Assembly (NCBI GenBank): GCA_018697195.1
Contig: CM031866.1
Span: 3,917,418 to 3,981,417 of the forward strand
Origin: Certhia americana
Taxonomy: Eukaryota; Chordata; Aves; Passeriformes; Certhiidae
Length of the DNA stretch: 64,000 bases
Reading direction: 5' to 3'
Part shown: in pieces, positions 1-11,407 of the stretch
How the letters are laid out: every line of letters starts with the position of its first letter
Numbering within the stretch: the first letter of the stretch is position 1
Position numbers and translations under genes: made by a program
The notes under the pieces: generated by a model
What the model saw: the letters and a program-made list of their open reading frames with translations, nothing else
Databases searched by the model: none
Told to the model about the DNA's origin: nothing

Positions 1-2268
1 GAAATATTGTGAGAAAGATATCTTGTGAGGTTTGTTCCCCACTCAAGAGTTTTTAGATGGATATCTGACAAGAATGTGCAGTTATACCAATCCTCAAACT
101 TCAGCATTGTTTTCTTTGCCTTAGCAGCAATTCATTTTGATTTGCATACCCCAGCTTTGAGCTCTTGTAGTTTCAGAGATCTTCAAGCAGCATCTTATTC
201 ATTTTTCCTTTTGCCTCACCATTTTCATACATTTTCAAGACAACTGAATGGAGAAATATAACACAAGAAAAATAAAACCACATGAAAATTCCCCCCCCTC
301 TCCCCCTTATTTTCTTCCTCTGGAAAATGCATTCTGTACTGTGGTCCTTCCTAGAGAACGTTTTCATTCTGCCTAAGATCTGAGGCTTCATTTTGGAAAT
401 AATAAGCTTTTTCCAGACAAGACTTAGTGAAGTAATGACTCAGAGGCACAGACAGACAAGTGGACTGTTTGTTTCATCTTAATTATTTATGTGGTGTTAT
501 TCTAACAATAATATATTGTGTCTTCCAATGAATTCTCCTCTGTTTGTGTATCACTGAATGGGAGAGTGAGACTACGAGACATCTCAGGATGGATAATTGT
601 ACAGAAAAAGTTAAGAAACAGTAATATAGCTGACCAATTTAAATTCAGTCATACGTAATACAAATTCTGTAGTGGTTTCTTTGTTAAAGGTTTCTTTTCT
701 TGTTGCTATTGACCAGGAAATTATTTGATGTTTTAAGAAGATTTTAGACAAGGAGATTTCAGCAAGGTGAGCTCAAAACTGTGATTTCAGCTTTGAATTC
801 CTCTTTTCTATTGATCTTCCTGTGATTTACAACCATTTCCCATCATAAAGCTCTCTCCTGCTTTATGTCAACCAAATTTGGGGCACAGTTTCATCCTTAC
901 AGAGAGCACCTGCTTTGTGTCCCTTGTGAAGGGAGATTAGTCTCTTGCTTTGAGAATTTGTTGCCCGTTGGCTCTCTTCACCACAAAACCAACCAAAAAA
1001 AGTTCTGCATGTTTCTAGGTAGAATTGCTTGGAGATCTGTAAAATGATTTTGATCTTAGACCTGAGCCTGCCATTAAAGTGCTTGACTTGCCTTGACCAC
1101 TGTAATTTTAGAAAGCTGACCCTTCTCCTTTGCAATTTACACAGTGTTTTTAGCCTAATGCAGAATTTCCCTCTTCTGCAGCTGGGAAGAGAATATCCAT
1201 CATTTCCAGATGTGGACATATGATCCAGGAGGCAATTGAAGGGATTTTGGAATAAGATGGTTTGTCTTATGGATTTGGATTGGTCAAGAGAGATTTGCCT
1301 GAAATCCTTGAGAGAGCATGGCACCTCTCTGACTCGGGAGGCATTTTAAAATAAACTCCAAACTTAAATGCATTTTATAGAGAGGCTTAAAACTTCTAAA
1401 ATATAAATCTCAAATATTTATATGTGGGCTGCAATGGAACAGAAGTTACGACCTCATATGTGAATGTCTAGGATTTGTTTTTTCCTTCCACCAGCCCACC
1501 TGGAATGACTTTAGCTTTCAGCCTTACCTCAGGCTGTACCCAGGTTAGCTCCCAGTGACTTATGACTCCATCAATCCTCACAGATATGTGCTGTACTCCT
1601 TCAAGGGAAGTAGTTCGTCTTCTATATGACTGCATCCCCACCCCTTGTGAAGTTCAAAGAACCCAGGACAATTGCTTACTCAAATGGCCTTCCAGTTAGG
1701 ATTGAAGATGCTCTCCCTGCCTCCCCATGTGAATCAGAACTTTCTGGTGAACTTTGCCAGAGACAGAAACTTCCAGTATAATCCAGCCCCTCTTGAACTA
1801 GAAAGACATGTGATGATGGTGATGAAATATCAGGTGAGATTGCTCAGTATGTGTTAAGGAGTTTTGAACTGGAAATGGATCAATTTAGAGCTCTTTTCTG
1901 AAGTCAGACTAGCACATTTTTTATGATCCATTTCCCATGAACTGACAACTGTTCCCTATCCAACAGACAGTTTACTTGTAGCGATTTTGACTTGCATTAT
2001 TCCACTTAATGAAGATAAACATAAGTCAGACACAGGAAAGCCACAGAATGAGTATGAGCGGGAAGTGTTCCAAGTATTCAGCATTTACTAGGCAAAATTG
2101 GCCAGTAATTCCTTTTGCTTTTCACTGAGGATAAAAATCCCTGAAAGATAATCATCATCATTGTTTGAACTAATATTGCACTTTTATCCATTGGTCTGAG
2201 AACACTTCCCAAAAATTAGCTGGACTGAAAAACAGCCTTGAGATTAGATTCATATTATTTAAAATACA
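1..2268. other. non-coding stretch, nothing recognised
   Basis: AT-rich unique-looking sequence with a short C-rich run near 291-306. Open frames on both strands between about 863 and 1324 (up to 153 codons, minus strand) overlap one another, match no family I know and have no clear splice sites. No repeat family, promoter or RNA gene was recognised. Confidence 0.6.
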
Positions 2269-2363
2269 CATTTTATGGACAGACAAACTCATGGGTCACC
2301 TAGAGGCACCATGACTTTTCTCGAGTCACAGAGTCAGAAGAGTACAGAAGATTTCTGACTGCC
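2269..2363 (-). repeat. possible MIR-like SINE remnant
   Basis: Read on the plus strand, the segment has the order expected of a reverse-complemented MIR 3' half: a 'cattttatggacagacaaac' start (as in 'cattttacagatgaggaaac'), then 'tagaggcacc', then 'gagtcacagagtcagaag', ending in 'tttctgactgcc'. The match is heavily diverged and made from memory of the MIR consensus. A chance resemblance cannot be excluded without a profile search. Confidence 0.4.
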
Positions 2364-3424
2364 ATTTCTCTGATTTCAGTGACATTGCAAAGGATGCTTA
2401 ATGCTGCTTACTCAAGTTGCCTAAATTATTCATATTACAGTGACTAAAGGGATGAACATTTTTTCTGCTTACATACAGACTTAAAAAAAAGTTATTCTTT
2501 TTCAGTGATTGTACAATTGTACAGCAACACATTTCATCCTATAAACTGTTCATATATTTAATGCTCAGGATTGTTATTTGGCAGATGATTAGTAACCTAG
2601 ATCCCATGTCTTGATTTGGATTAGTATAATATTTTTTGAGCCAAAGAAAGAACATCAAATATTCAATCCATGCAACACTACCTTTGTGGGAATATAACCA
2701 CTTCCCTGGTCAAAATCTTTATCTCCCAAACCTTTATCTGCACAAAAACTATGTCCCCTTAGGCTTCCATAGAGGAAATAATAGGATGGTGTGAACATGA
2801 GTAAAACAAATGTTCTGAATCATGATGGGGGCTCATGGATGTTGTAGTTCATCCAGATCCCATGATTTTGTAATTAATAAGTGATGGTGAATGGGCTGAA
2901 GTAGCACACTGGGAACAAATCAATGCACTCACAGCTCCTCTTGCTTTTTCTATATGCTTCAGTCATCAGACATCTTAGGGGAATTTTGTTTCCTTATTTG
3001 TGGGTGCATGGTTCAAAAAGGTTTCTAGTCTTCTCCAGCTCATGCTCAACAGTAAGTAGACAGTGATGTGCTTACTGAGATCTTTTGCCCAGCCAGGATA
3101 AATACATGATGCCCTTCCTGGAGACTTGAATCTATACTCTACAAAAGGCACCATACGGTTAATTTTTAAGCCAACTGATCAAGTGTTTAGTAAAGCAGAG
3201 GCTGGAGGGATGAGGAGGAGAAATACCTTTTGCAAAACCATTGTTCTGAAGGGCTGCATCTCTTAACCCTGTGTAGTGTGGCAGGAAGAAATCCATGGGA
3301 TGGAGCTTTGACTCATAAGACAGGAATGGGAGAGAAAGGTGTGCATCATCTTGTGGGCCAAATGCACCAGAAATGTAATTTATGTGCTACACTGAGATAA
3401 TTACTGATTTATAGATCCGGTGAG

Positions 3425-3515
3425 AAAAACACTGATCTGGGGATTAGGATCTCCAGGCTTTAGTCCCGATTCTATGTAGCAGTCTGACCTTGAACATTTA
3501 ACTTTCCCCTTCTAT
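3425..3515 (+). repeat. MIR-like SINE remnant
   Basis: The plus strand follows the MIR core in order: 'aacactgatctggggatta', then 'ctccaggctttagtcccgat', 'tctatgtagcagtctgacc' and 'ttgaacatttaactttcccc'. These correspond to the MIR strings for '..ggctctggagccagac..', 'gggttcgaatcccggctctg' and 'tgtgaccttgggcaagtta..'. The continuous order of blocks makes this one of the clearer ancient SINE remnants here. MIR is an old core-SINE found across amniotes and inactive in birds. Confidence 0.6.
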
Positions 3516-4439
3516 TTTATCCACACATTTTCAGGCCAAGGTTCCTGCAGAGCATAACCCTGTTGCTCAGGGCATCTCCTTCCGAAAATGTATTTACAGA
3601 TTCAGCCTCCAAAATTTATACAAACCTTGACCTGATCTGGGACAGTTGAGTTCTTTGAATTACTGCAGCACAATGTTGACATAGAACTGGAATCACTTAG
3701 TGGGGCAGGTCCCAGTGTTTTAATTAGGTAGCTCACAACTACCTCTTGATTTTTTCCACATAAAGTTAGATTTGAAGCAGATGATCAAAATTTATTTATG
3801 CATGCATTCAAACAAGACAGCATTGTAACTGAGAAAGCTTGAAGTCTTGTGTTTAAAAAATAAAAAAACAACTCTATTTGGGAGATGAAGTCATCTGCAG
3901 AAAAAAATTACCCCCACAACAACAAAACTGTCTTCCAACTCCTGTGTTTTTAGATTGCAGCATGCCATCTTTAGTATTTATTTCCCTAAGAGCTTGCCTT
4001 TTTTTAACAGATGTATACTCCCTTCATTGGTGTTTATTTAAAACCCTGCCAATATATCTGAAATCAGCACATACTGAATGTTGATGCACCACCTTGCCTA
4101 ATTGACTTAGCTGGAAAATAAACAGTGAAAGGCTATTTCAGCAGCAAACTGGTTGATACAGCTACTCATTCCCCACCTTTATCTATGTACCACACAAGCA
4201 GACAAGCACCTGATATTACAGACACAAGGTTGGTGCATGTTTTCTGCAGCCTTTAGGATTTTAGGGACAAACTTGGTCTTGGTGTCACTGTTACCACTTG
4301 AATCAAAAAATGACATTTTCATCTCTGCTGCCCTAAAAGCCTTGACAACATCCAGAAGATGCCATCATGCCCCCTGAGAACTTATTAAAACTTATTTTAA
4401 AAACAATAAGCTCCTGCACATTCACAGTAAATAAAGATT
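3516..4439. other. non-coding stretch, nothing recognised
   Basis: Mixed-composition sequence. Plus-strand open frames at 3878-4084 and 4153-4377 are short, have no recognisable domain and end without plausible splice context. No repeat was assigned. Confidence 0.55.
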
Positions 4440-4605
4440 ATAAGGCTATTCACGCAATGTGAATAATTTGCTGCTAATAATATTGACACTCAATCTGTCT
4501 GCAAAATGTCTCTGTTAGCAGGAAACAATCATGCTGGGAGGTGTTAAGAAGATTTTGCAGTGGAGTGGTAGAATTAAGTAATTAAAAACTGACTGGAAAA
4601 TGTAT
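4440..4605. promoter_or_regulatory. candidate conserved non-coding element
   Basis: A complex-sequence block within AT-rich DNA. It holds a 7-bp perfect hairpin at 4447-4465 ('tattcac', 5-nt loop, 'gtgaata') and clustered AT-rich homeodomain-like cores ('ctaataatatt', 'aagtaattaaaa'). Regulatory function is inferred only from texture; conservation was not tested. Confidence 0.25.
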
Positions 4606-7039
4606 TAAAAAATTATTTTTCTAGTTTTTTCATGAAATATTAGGAAATAAATAAGAATAATGTATAATTTATAGAAAAAAATATCTTTCTGATAGTTTTG
4701 CTTTTAAACAAGCATATACTTGGTTTAAGACACAAATTGGAATATATTGGCTTAAAAAAAAGCAGAGACATAAAATAGTCCAACGGAAAAAAAGAAAAAG
4801 GAAAATTTTGATGATGGTGGTACTGATCAGTACTGGGATATGACAAATTTGGATGAAGTTTTTTTTAGGAAGAATTGAAAAATAAAGACTTTAGCAGAAA
4901 GATGTAAAGGACTCTTATGGAAATTCATATTTCAGTTTCATGTAAGATATATTCCTTTCACACAAATTTAACTTTATACATTATCTTTTGTTTGGCTTTT
5001 CACCAAATACAATGATTATTCCTGGGAAAATATTTGGCAGATGAAAATTACCATTTTCTGTGGAGTTGGGTGAAGAACTGATACATCTCTTTGAAGGAAT
5101 ACTTTGGAGGTTTTGCATTAAAGATTTTCTATCACATATTTCAGAAGTTAATATTTATTTTTGCTAATTTAATAAAAAGGTTGCTCCTCTGAAGTTTTTT
5201 TTTTAAGCCCTTATCCATCATATCAGGGTATTAAATAGCTACAGATTTTTTCCACTCATATAAAAGTGTCTTAGTGTATTTATGCTATATATGTCCTTTA
5301 TTAGAATTGGATTTTTATACCATATCATTAAAAAAGAATATAAAAATAATAAAATGACAAAAGATTGATTTTCCATACGTCTTTGGTCAGGTGGAATTTT
5401 TAACTTTAAAATAATAAATCAGATATAGAACACAGTAAAGAAGAGCCTTTGAATTAAACTTGATATGAAAGAAGTTGGCTTTTTAGAAGTTATAGTGTAT
5501 TTAAAGGGAAAAAAGTTTTCTAGGTTTTACTGAATGTGACCCAGATTTTTTTTCCAATAATTTTCTTTTGCTTTTATTTTTATTAGCTTTCCTTGATAAA
5601 ATTTTTCATTATCAAAATAAGCATTAGGTGTACAGATAATTTAGTTTGGCTGGGGTTTTTTTTTAAGATTCTCCAGTTTGGGATACTCGGTAATTGCTTA
5701 CTACCCACTTACTCACTGCCACCATTCCTCTTATTATAGGAAATTAGGAGATTTTTCATGGTTTTTCGTGGCAGATACTGAGAGAACATGCTTTGCCACA
5801 CAAAATAAAATTCATATCCTAGAATGTCATCTCTAAGTCATTAATGATATTTGGACTTACTGTGTGCATTGCATAGGTGATAAATAAAAGAATAGAATCA
5901 GAGGAAAAGGAAGAATTTTTTACTCTCAATATCAGTTTCCTAGATCTTAGAACTGAGACAGAACAGAGCCTAGAAAAGCTTCCTAATTGTCAGCTAAAAG
6001 GCAGGAATCTCTTGGGTTAAGCTAAGAAGAATAGAAATCTTTGCTGAACAGAATGACACACCTAGAAAGTGTAAATTTGTGTTGATCATCATGTGATGAG
6101 CTGAAAAGGTTCAGGGCTGGTGGCTTCAGACCCACCTCCTCTGAGCTGAATGGCTGCTCTGAAGGTAAACCTGCCTTTGAAACTTGCTTTGAGCACGTGG
6201 GCATGTTGCTGCCAGATAGGAGAAAATTGGATGCCATCAGGAAATGACCAGTGCGAGAGAAGGTTATGAGTTTATTAACCTGATGAATAAAAAAGTAAAT
6301 ATTTGGTGTAAAATCTGTCAGAGATTACACTTGTAAAACTTCTAATTCAGCTATTTCCTCTTAGAGCTGTCAAAATATGTCTTGGATAAGTTAATACAGC
6401 ATTACACATTGCAGAAGCTTTTGCTCTAACCTGAAGTTCAATCATTTCTTAGAGCAATTTTTTTCCTTCCTCACCGACTTGTCTTATCAACAGCCTACCT
6501 TTGTGTCTGCAGGCTGCCTTCTCAACTCTTTATTTCCATAGCTCTGACCTTTGCACTGTGTTTTCAAAATGTTTTCAAAATGCTTAAAAGCAGTTAAAAC
6601 AATAGCAACCTGATGGGTAATTACCAACGGACCTGAGGAATGAATCTTTCTCATGGACTGGAATCTCACTGGTGTCTCTGCAGCCTGTCTCCCCTTTTTA
6701 ATGGCATTTCTAGAGAAAGCAAGAGAGGGAATCATGGCCCTCATACAAATTTAAACTGAAGGTGGAAAAGGATAGCTGGAAAAGGAGCAGTCGTCTCCTA
6801 CCTTTGCTACCCTCACTTGAGTCAAATGACAACATTTTGCTATGAAAATTAAAGATGTTGGACAACATTTGCCTGCAAAATTTTCAGCATTGAGAAAAGA
6901 AGATAAAAAAACAGCTGATGAAGGTGTGTTTTTTTTTTTAAATTTAAAACCAAGTAGACCATATTAAAGTCTTTCCCTTTTTCTCACTAACTTTGCCCTC
7001 TAGACGAAGAAGGATTTATCTCATACATTTCAAAAAAAA
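4606..7039. other. AT-rich non-coding stretch
   Basis: Very AT-rich from about 4580 to 5660, with many short A and T runs and no recognisable repeat family. A tandem duplication of a 'tgttttcaaaa'-like unit lies at 6559-6581. Minus-strand frames at 6022-6237 and 6487-6744 show no domain and are taken as chance. Confidence 0.6.
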
Positions 7040-7135
7040 GTCACCTCTCTGTAACCTACAGCTGATTCAATCAAGGCTTAGCGTAAATAATCAGTATGGA
7101 AAACACCAATCGGCTTTGAAGAGCCCCTGGATTTA
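7040..7135. promoter_or_regulatory. candidate conserved non-coding element
   Basis: A compact block of non-repetitive sequence with retained CpGs ('cttagcgtaaataatcag', 'caccaatcggctttg') and CCAAT-like and 'taaataat' strings. It sits about 400 bp upstream of the possible signal-peptide exon, so it could be regulatory, but this is inference. Confidence 0.22.
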
Positions 7136-7533
7136 GGAGGAACTCACTGCTCATGTCTGTGCAGCTCCTCTGGGAAGCAGAGGAAGGAGAATATGTCTTG
7201 ATTCACACTGCCCTATTTCTCAGCTCTGCCAGCCTCTCTGCTCTGTCCACTTCACTACTGTCAGATGCTGGGAGACAAGCATATGGTGTTTACTTCTCTG
7301 ACTGACATCTCTCTGGTTTTCCTCACTCCTCGAGAGAATCCTCTCTTGCCAAGTCAGTTTGCAAGGGCTTGGATGTAGCCGTGGCCCCCTGGTCGGGATC
7401 CAAGCTATTCCTCATTTTCCCTTGGCAAATGTTAGTAGAGGACAACCTCCCTCTTCCTTACAAAACCAGTGTTTCATGGAGGGAAACTCAAATCCAGAGA
7501 ACAGTCTGATCCTGTGTGTCCTTTCGTGTGGGG

Positions 7534-7620
7534 ATGTACAAGTGTGTCACCCAGAGGCTGTGGCTGCTCCTCGTGCTGATCCTTGGGGGCTGCAGGGGAG
7601 CAGAGAAGTCAAGGTCCCAG
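7534..7620 (+). CDS. possible first coding exon encoding a signal peptide
   Basis: Reading from the ATG at 7534 (G at -3, T at +4) gives a 29-residue peptide with the layout of a secretory signal: a short N-region with K and R, a hydrophobic core LWLLLVLILGG, then CRGAEKSRSQ, where cleavage after CRG or CRGA is plausible. The codons are GC-rich (ctg/ctc/gtg). The block ends at 'tcccag|gtgagg', which matches the vertebrate donor consensus CAG|GTRAGT at all but the last base, leaving a phase-0 boundary. If unspliced, the frame runs on to a stop at 7698, giving 54 residues. No downstream exon was found and I do not recognise the protein. Alternatives are chance, a decayed exon, or a fragment of a retroelement signal peptide. 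No CpG island or clear 5' acceptor lies upstream. Confidence 0.25.
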
Positions 7621-7920
7621 GTGAGGGACTGCCAGGAAATCCTTGCCAAGGGGTTGTGGGCAGCCCCTGGAACTGCTGCTGCAGCTGATCAAGACTGAAA
7701 TAAAGAAGAGATGCCAAGCAAAGGATTTGCACTTGCTGTAGGTTGTGAAGCTTAAATGGAGTTTGGCTTGGAGTAGTTTTAATATCCCAGGGAATCCTGC
7801 TCCCCACTTGGAGATAAGCTGGACATGTTTTGGGATGAAAATTAAAAAAAAAAAAAAACAAACACAAAACCTCCAATTTCTTTTAAGATGAACTTGTGCT
7901 CTATTCCTTTTATTTTTGTC
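7621..7920. other. sequence downstream of the possible signal exon
   Basis: If the 7534-7620 exon is real, this is the start of its intron. It contains an 'aaataaag' string near 7698-7704, which could be read as a polyadenylation signal for an unspliced transcript, and an A-run at about 7842-7858. No further exon was recognised. Confidence 0.35.
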
Positions 7921-7963
7921 CTTCTATCCCCTCCCTCCCTCCTTCTTTTCCTCCCTCCCTCCT
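7921..7963 (+). repeat. polypyrimidine (CCCT)n tract
   Basis: Two blocks of CCCT/CCTC repeats are joined by 'ttcttttcct'. Runs of three or more C at 7928-7931, 7933-7935, 7937-7939, 7953-7955 and 7957-7959 give G-quadruplex potential on the minus strand, and the strand asymmetry gives triplex (H-DNA) potential. Confidence 0.85.
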
Positions 7964-9216
7964 GCCATCACTTTGATCTGGTGGTAAGGGCATCTTTATC
8001 ACTCTTATCAGGTCCTAAGTTCTTGGCTGGCCTTTTGAAGTGTAACTTCCTGCACCCAGTGTTCAAGAAAGGATATTGGGCACTGCAGGTTTCCTGTTGC
8101 TTTTCCTCTGTATCTACAAGTTTGCTTCACTTTCCTTCCTGTTTTTCTGTTTCATTTGTTTGTGCTTCCCTTCACTGATCAAACCTGCCTCTCTCCCTCT
8201 GACAGGTTCTCCCTCACTTGCAGATCATTATCACTCATCTATTTTTCTTCTCCAGTCTCTCAGTGTGATCACTCCCCTTTCTCCACTGTGCCTCATCCTT
8301 TCTATCCTTTCTTCCTTCCTTCCTTCTTACATCTGTTTGTTGAGATTTTTTCCAAACCGATTAGTTTTGACACGTGTTCTCTGTTCTTTCTGTGCTCCTT
8401 AGACTTGTTTTAGACCCTTGACTGAACTGAAGAAAAGCCTGAAAACGAACCAGAAGATCCTTTGGATTTTGTCCAAAGAATACTGGAGTTAGAAGCAACA
8501 CTAATTGACTCAATAGGATTTGAGGTGAACTCCCTGTTCATTCTTTCAGCAAATCTCTGGAACATTTGCTAGTCTTTCCAGATCTCTGCTGATGGTAGTT
8601 TGCAATCTTTGACATGTTATTAGCTGGAAGGAAAATCTTCATAGACAGTTTTTATTTTTTTTTCTTATTTTTACTAAGAAAAAGAAGGCTCTGAAGAGAT
8701 ATTTAGCCTTCACAATGAGTAAATGCAATTCTATATTTCACTACAGGCTCTAAATCTGTGTTGGGATTTTCCAGATCTATGATGTATGAAATAATTCAGA
8801 TGGTAAAACATTATTCAGGGGCTTCCCAATTAGTCCCACAATACCTGTTTGGGGGACTGAATAGTGCTGAAGCTGTTTTCTCTGCTTTTAAGCAGGTTTT
8901 TCTTTCCATGGGGAGGTGATGGTTCAGTTAAGAAACCCCACAGCCATAAGTTTAGGCTTTCTCATGCACCAGCACTATGTGAGTGCATCCAGGCACAGGA
9001 GGAGTGAGGGAAACTTAATTTCAGCCACAGTGCTGATCTTTGGCAAACGAGTGGTTTTACGGTGCTTCATGCAGCTCTGTTATTTATTTATTTATTCTTA
9101 CAGCTCCAGCAAAGTGCCTTAATGGGTGAGCTGGGCTATAGCAATAACTCCTCCATCCAGCTGGGCACAGATTTGCATCCTGCTGCCACTGGGCAGGGTA
9201 GGATCTGAGTTTACTT
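7964..9216. other. pyrimidine-rich non-coding stretch
   Basis: The plus strand is pyrimidine-rich to about 8410, including a (CTTC/CCTT)n run at 8307-8327. Three overlapping plus-strand frames between 7888 and 8413 are a by-product of this C/T bias: their products are runs of S, F, L and P. A (TTTA)n microsatellite lies at 9080-9097. No gene was recognised. Confidence 0.6.
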
Positions 9217-9246
9217 GCTGGGTATGGTGTAGCTCTCATACCCAGC
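9217..9246. repeat. 10-bp perfect hairpin
   Basis: The arm 'gctgggtatg' at 9217-9226 and its exact reverse complement 'catacccagc' at 9237-9246 enclose a 10-nt loop. The flanks do not extend the pairing, so it is too short for a typical microRNA precursor. Confidence 0.75.
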
Positions 9247-9789
9247 TGAGCTGGAGCTTACCAGGGGATACTTCCCCTCTTGGAGGTACAAATGGCAGCT
9301 GCTTTAGGCAATAGGAGATGGCCTTGGCATATCCCTGCTCTGTCAGGGAACATACTGTACTTTGCTCTCACCAGATGCTCATGGTGTGTTATCATCCTGT
9401 TTTCACTCTAGGAATCATTGGCTGAAAAAGCGCCGGGAAGAAAGTGAATACATATTTTGTAACATAAGTTTATTGCAGTATTTACAGTCTGATCTGAACC
9501 AAAATCCTTCTAATTCTAAGATGACTTTGTTCCAAACTTTTTCTGTGTTATTTCATTCCTATAAACTGAGATGCTTAATACCACGAAAATATCAACTCGT
9601 TGCTTTTCCCTTATCTTTGGAAGGGAAAAATAAGTGAGTGAATAATTCCAGGCATTTATTTAAAATTTCATGTAATTCTCATTAAACTATAGGAATATAA
9701 GTTAAGAATAGGAAGGGAAAATAAAGGGGAAGGAGGAAAAATGAATAAATAAAATGGGATCAAAACTTCAAATTTCAACTCAAATCTCT
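9247..9789. other. non-coding stretch, nothing recognised
   Basis: Ordinary mixed sequence that becomes AT-rich after about 9460. Plus-strand frames at 9126-9314 and 9362-9637 carry no recognisable domain. Confidence 0.55.
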
Positions 9790-10230
9790 CCCCTCCTTTG
9801 ACAGTTCACAGAGCCCACGAGGAGTTGTTCTGTAAGATAACATAATCAGCACGGAGGGAGGCTGAAAGGCTCTGAGTTATAAATGGGAAGGTGGATTGCT
9901 GCCTTTGCACAGGCTGTTTTCAGGCGTCCAGTCTTTTCTGTTGTTGTTTTAGCTGTGTGGCAGTGCAAGACAAAAGGGGACACTGCAGCTTTCGAGCTTT
10001 CAGGACTGGGGGCTGAGGAGGAAAGGAGAGAAGAGCATGATTGATGGAGTTCTGGTTGGCTTATAAAGGGCAGCCGGGAGTGCAGGGAAATAATCAGGGA
10101 AAAGGGCGTCCCGTACTGGCGCTCTCAGAGGGGAGAAATGAATCCTGCACCTCTGCATTATTAAGTTGTCAGGCGGGCTGATGATGAAAATCTGAAGGTC
10201 AGGCATAACAAGAAGCACCTTATGGGGGGA
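9790..10230. promoter_or_regulatory. candidate conserved element with a TATA-like box
   Basis: A block of complex sequence with more G+C than its flanks and scattered CpGs ('cccacgagg', 'gcacggagg', 'caggcgtcc', 'tttcgagc', 'gggcgtcccgtactggcgct'). A canonical-looking TATAAA followed by GGG lies at 10062-10067 on the plus strand, inside 'ttggcttataaagggcagcc'. A start site about 30 bp downstream would fall near 10090-10100. This is either a regulatory element or a cryptic or non-coding-RNA promoter. No coding exon follows. Confidence 0.28.
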
Positions 10231-11274
10231 TCATGACCTTTCTGGAAGTGCTACACTCATGTTTATCTGCACCTAACCCTTATCCACAATTCTTCATTTG
10301 ATAAGAACATTGGGAGAAGGGATGGGAAAGGGGGGAAGGGAGAGGGAAGTCCTCATCATATGTATAAGCAGTGTGTGAAATTAGGCTTCCTGTGAAACTG
10401 ATTGTGGATGCTCAATTCACAGTGAAAGATAATAAACCAAAAGGACACACGAGGGATGCAGGCAGAAATTGTTCACTACAGTGGAACTCAATAAAGGGAA
10501 CAAGAGCTTTCCTAAATGACAAATTTGGTACAGCGGTGCTAAAATCAGGATTCTCCCTAGCACCACTGCAGCAATTTGCTCTCAGCTCTACCACTTTTTA
10601 TTTACTTTGGAAGTCCTAATAATGTTAGAGAGTGGCTTTTTCATCTATATATTTATTTATTTCTCCCCAGCAATGTTTATTCTTTAACTGCTTACTTTAA
10701 ACCAAAGAGTCAAGGTGAAGGACAATGAAACGTTAGATTCCAATTGATTTTTCCTCTTTAGTTTCCATATCAGAAATGAGTATAAATATAAATATATTCC
10801 AGGGTTAGACGCCTGTCCTGTGCTTGCCTTATTGACTGCTTTAATAAATGTCATGACCCCTCCTGCACGTGTGTGCACACACAGGCTCACACATGCTCGC
10901 AATCAAAGAGGTGGAAGCATTGCTCGGGTATAAATGATGGCAGTCACACAAAAAATATTCCAAACCTAAATCTGCTCTAAGAATGTGCTAATAAGCTTTT
11001 TATTTCACCCCAATTTACAGCATCTTGATTGTGCTTTTCGAATCCATGAAGTATTTAAAGCATGACAAAGTACACTTGTGGAAAAGTGAAGTCAAACAAG
11101 ACTTCATAATTATTGCAATATATTCACTTTTCATGCATAATCCTTTAAATTAGCGATACAATATATCACCTCTACTGCCACTAGAGGCTAATGCACCTCT
11201 ATTGAAAGCTGTGTTAAGGAAAATTATGTCCTATCTGGAAAAGTCACATAAGCTTCCAAAATATTTAATGACAG
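10231..11274. other. non-coding stretch with a palindrome
   Basis: Contains the 14-bp perfect palindrome 'gtgtgtgcacacac' at 10869-10882 within a GT/CA-rich patch (10865-10900). The plus-strand frame 10371-10619 and its minus-strand shadow show no domain. AT-rich after 10920. Confidence 0.6.
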
Positions 11275-11407
11275 TAGGTTCCCATCCTGTAATTTTTGCA
11301 TACTCAAGTAGCCTCATTAGCCTTGATTTTCTTACATCAATGGACAATAACCTATTAACTTTAATGGATTTACTAATACACACTGATGTGAGATCAGAAT
11401 CAGTACC
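11275..11407 (+). repeat. ancient amniote palindromic-type repeat
   Basis: The stretch 'ttaactttaatggatttac' followed by 'tgatgtgagatcagaatcag' parallels a diverged amniote repeat whose remembered core reads 'ttgacttcaatggagttac', then 'gtgtaagtgagatcagaatc'. The part before it ('cccatcctgtaatttttgca', 'tactcaagtagcctcattag') resembles the 'atcctgcaaacacttacgca', 'catgagtagtcccattgac' portion. The family is common in reptiles and old in birds. I cannot assign a database name. Confidence 0.5.

Noticed and set aside
7888..8413. Three overlapping plus-strand frames rich in S, F, L and P
   Set aside because: They are produced by C/T strand bias in simple sequence.
9217..9246. Hairpin considered as a microRNA precursor
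   Set aside because: The stem is only 10 bp and the pairing does not extend, well short of a typical precursor.
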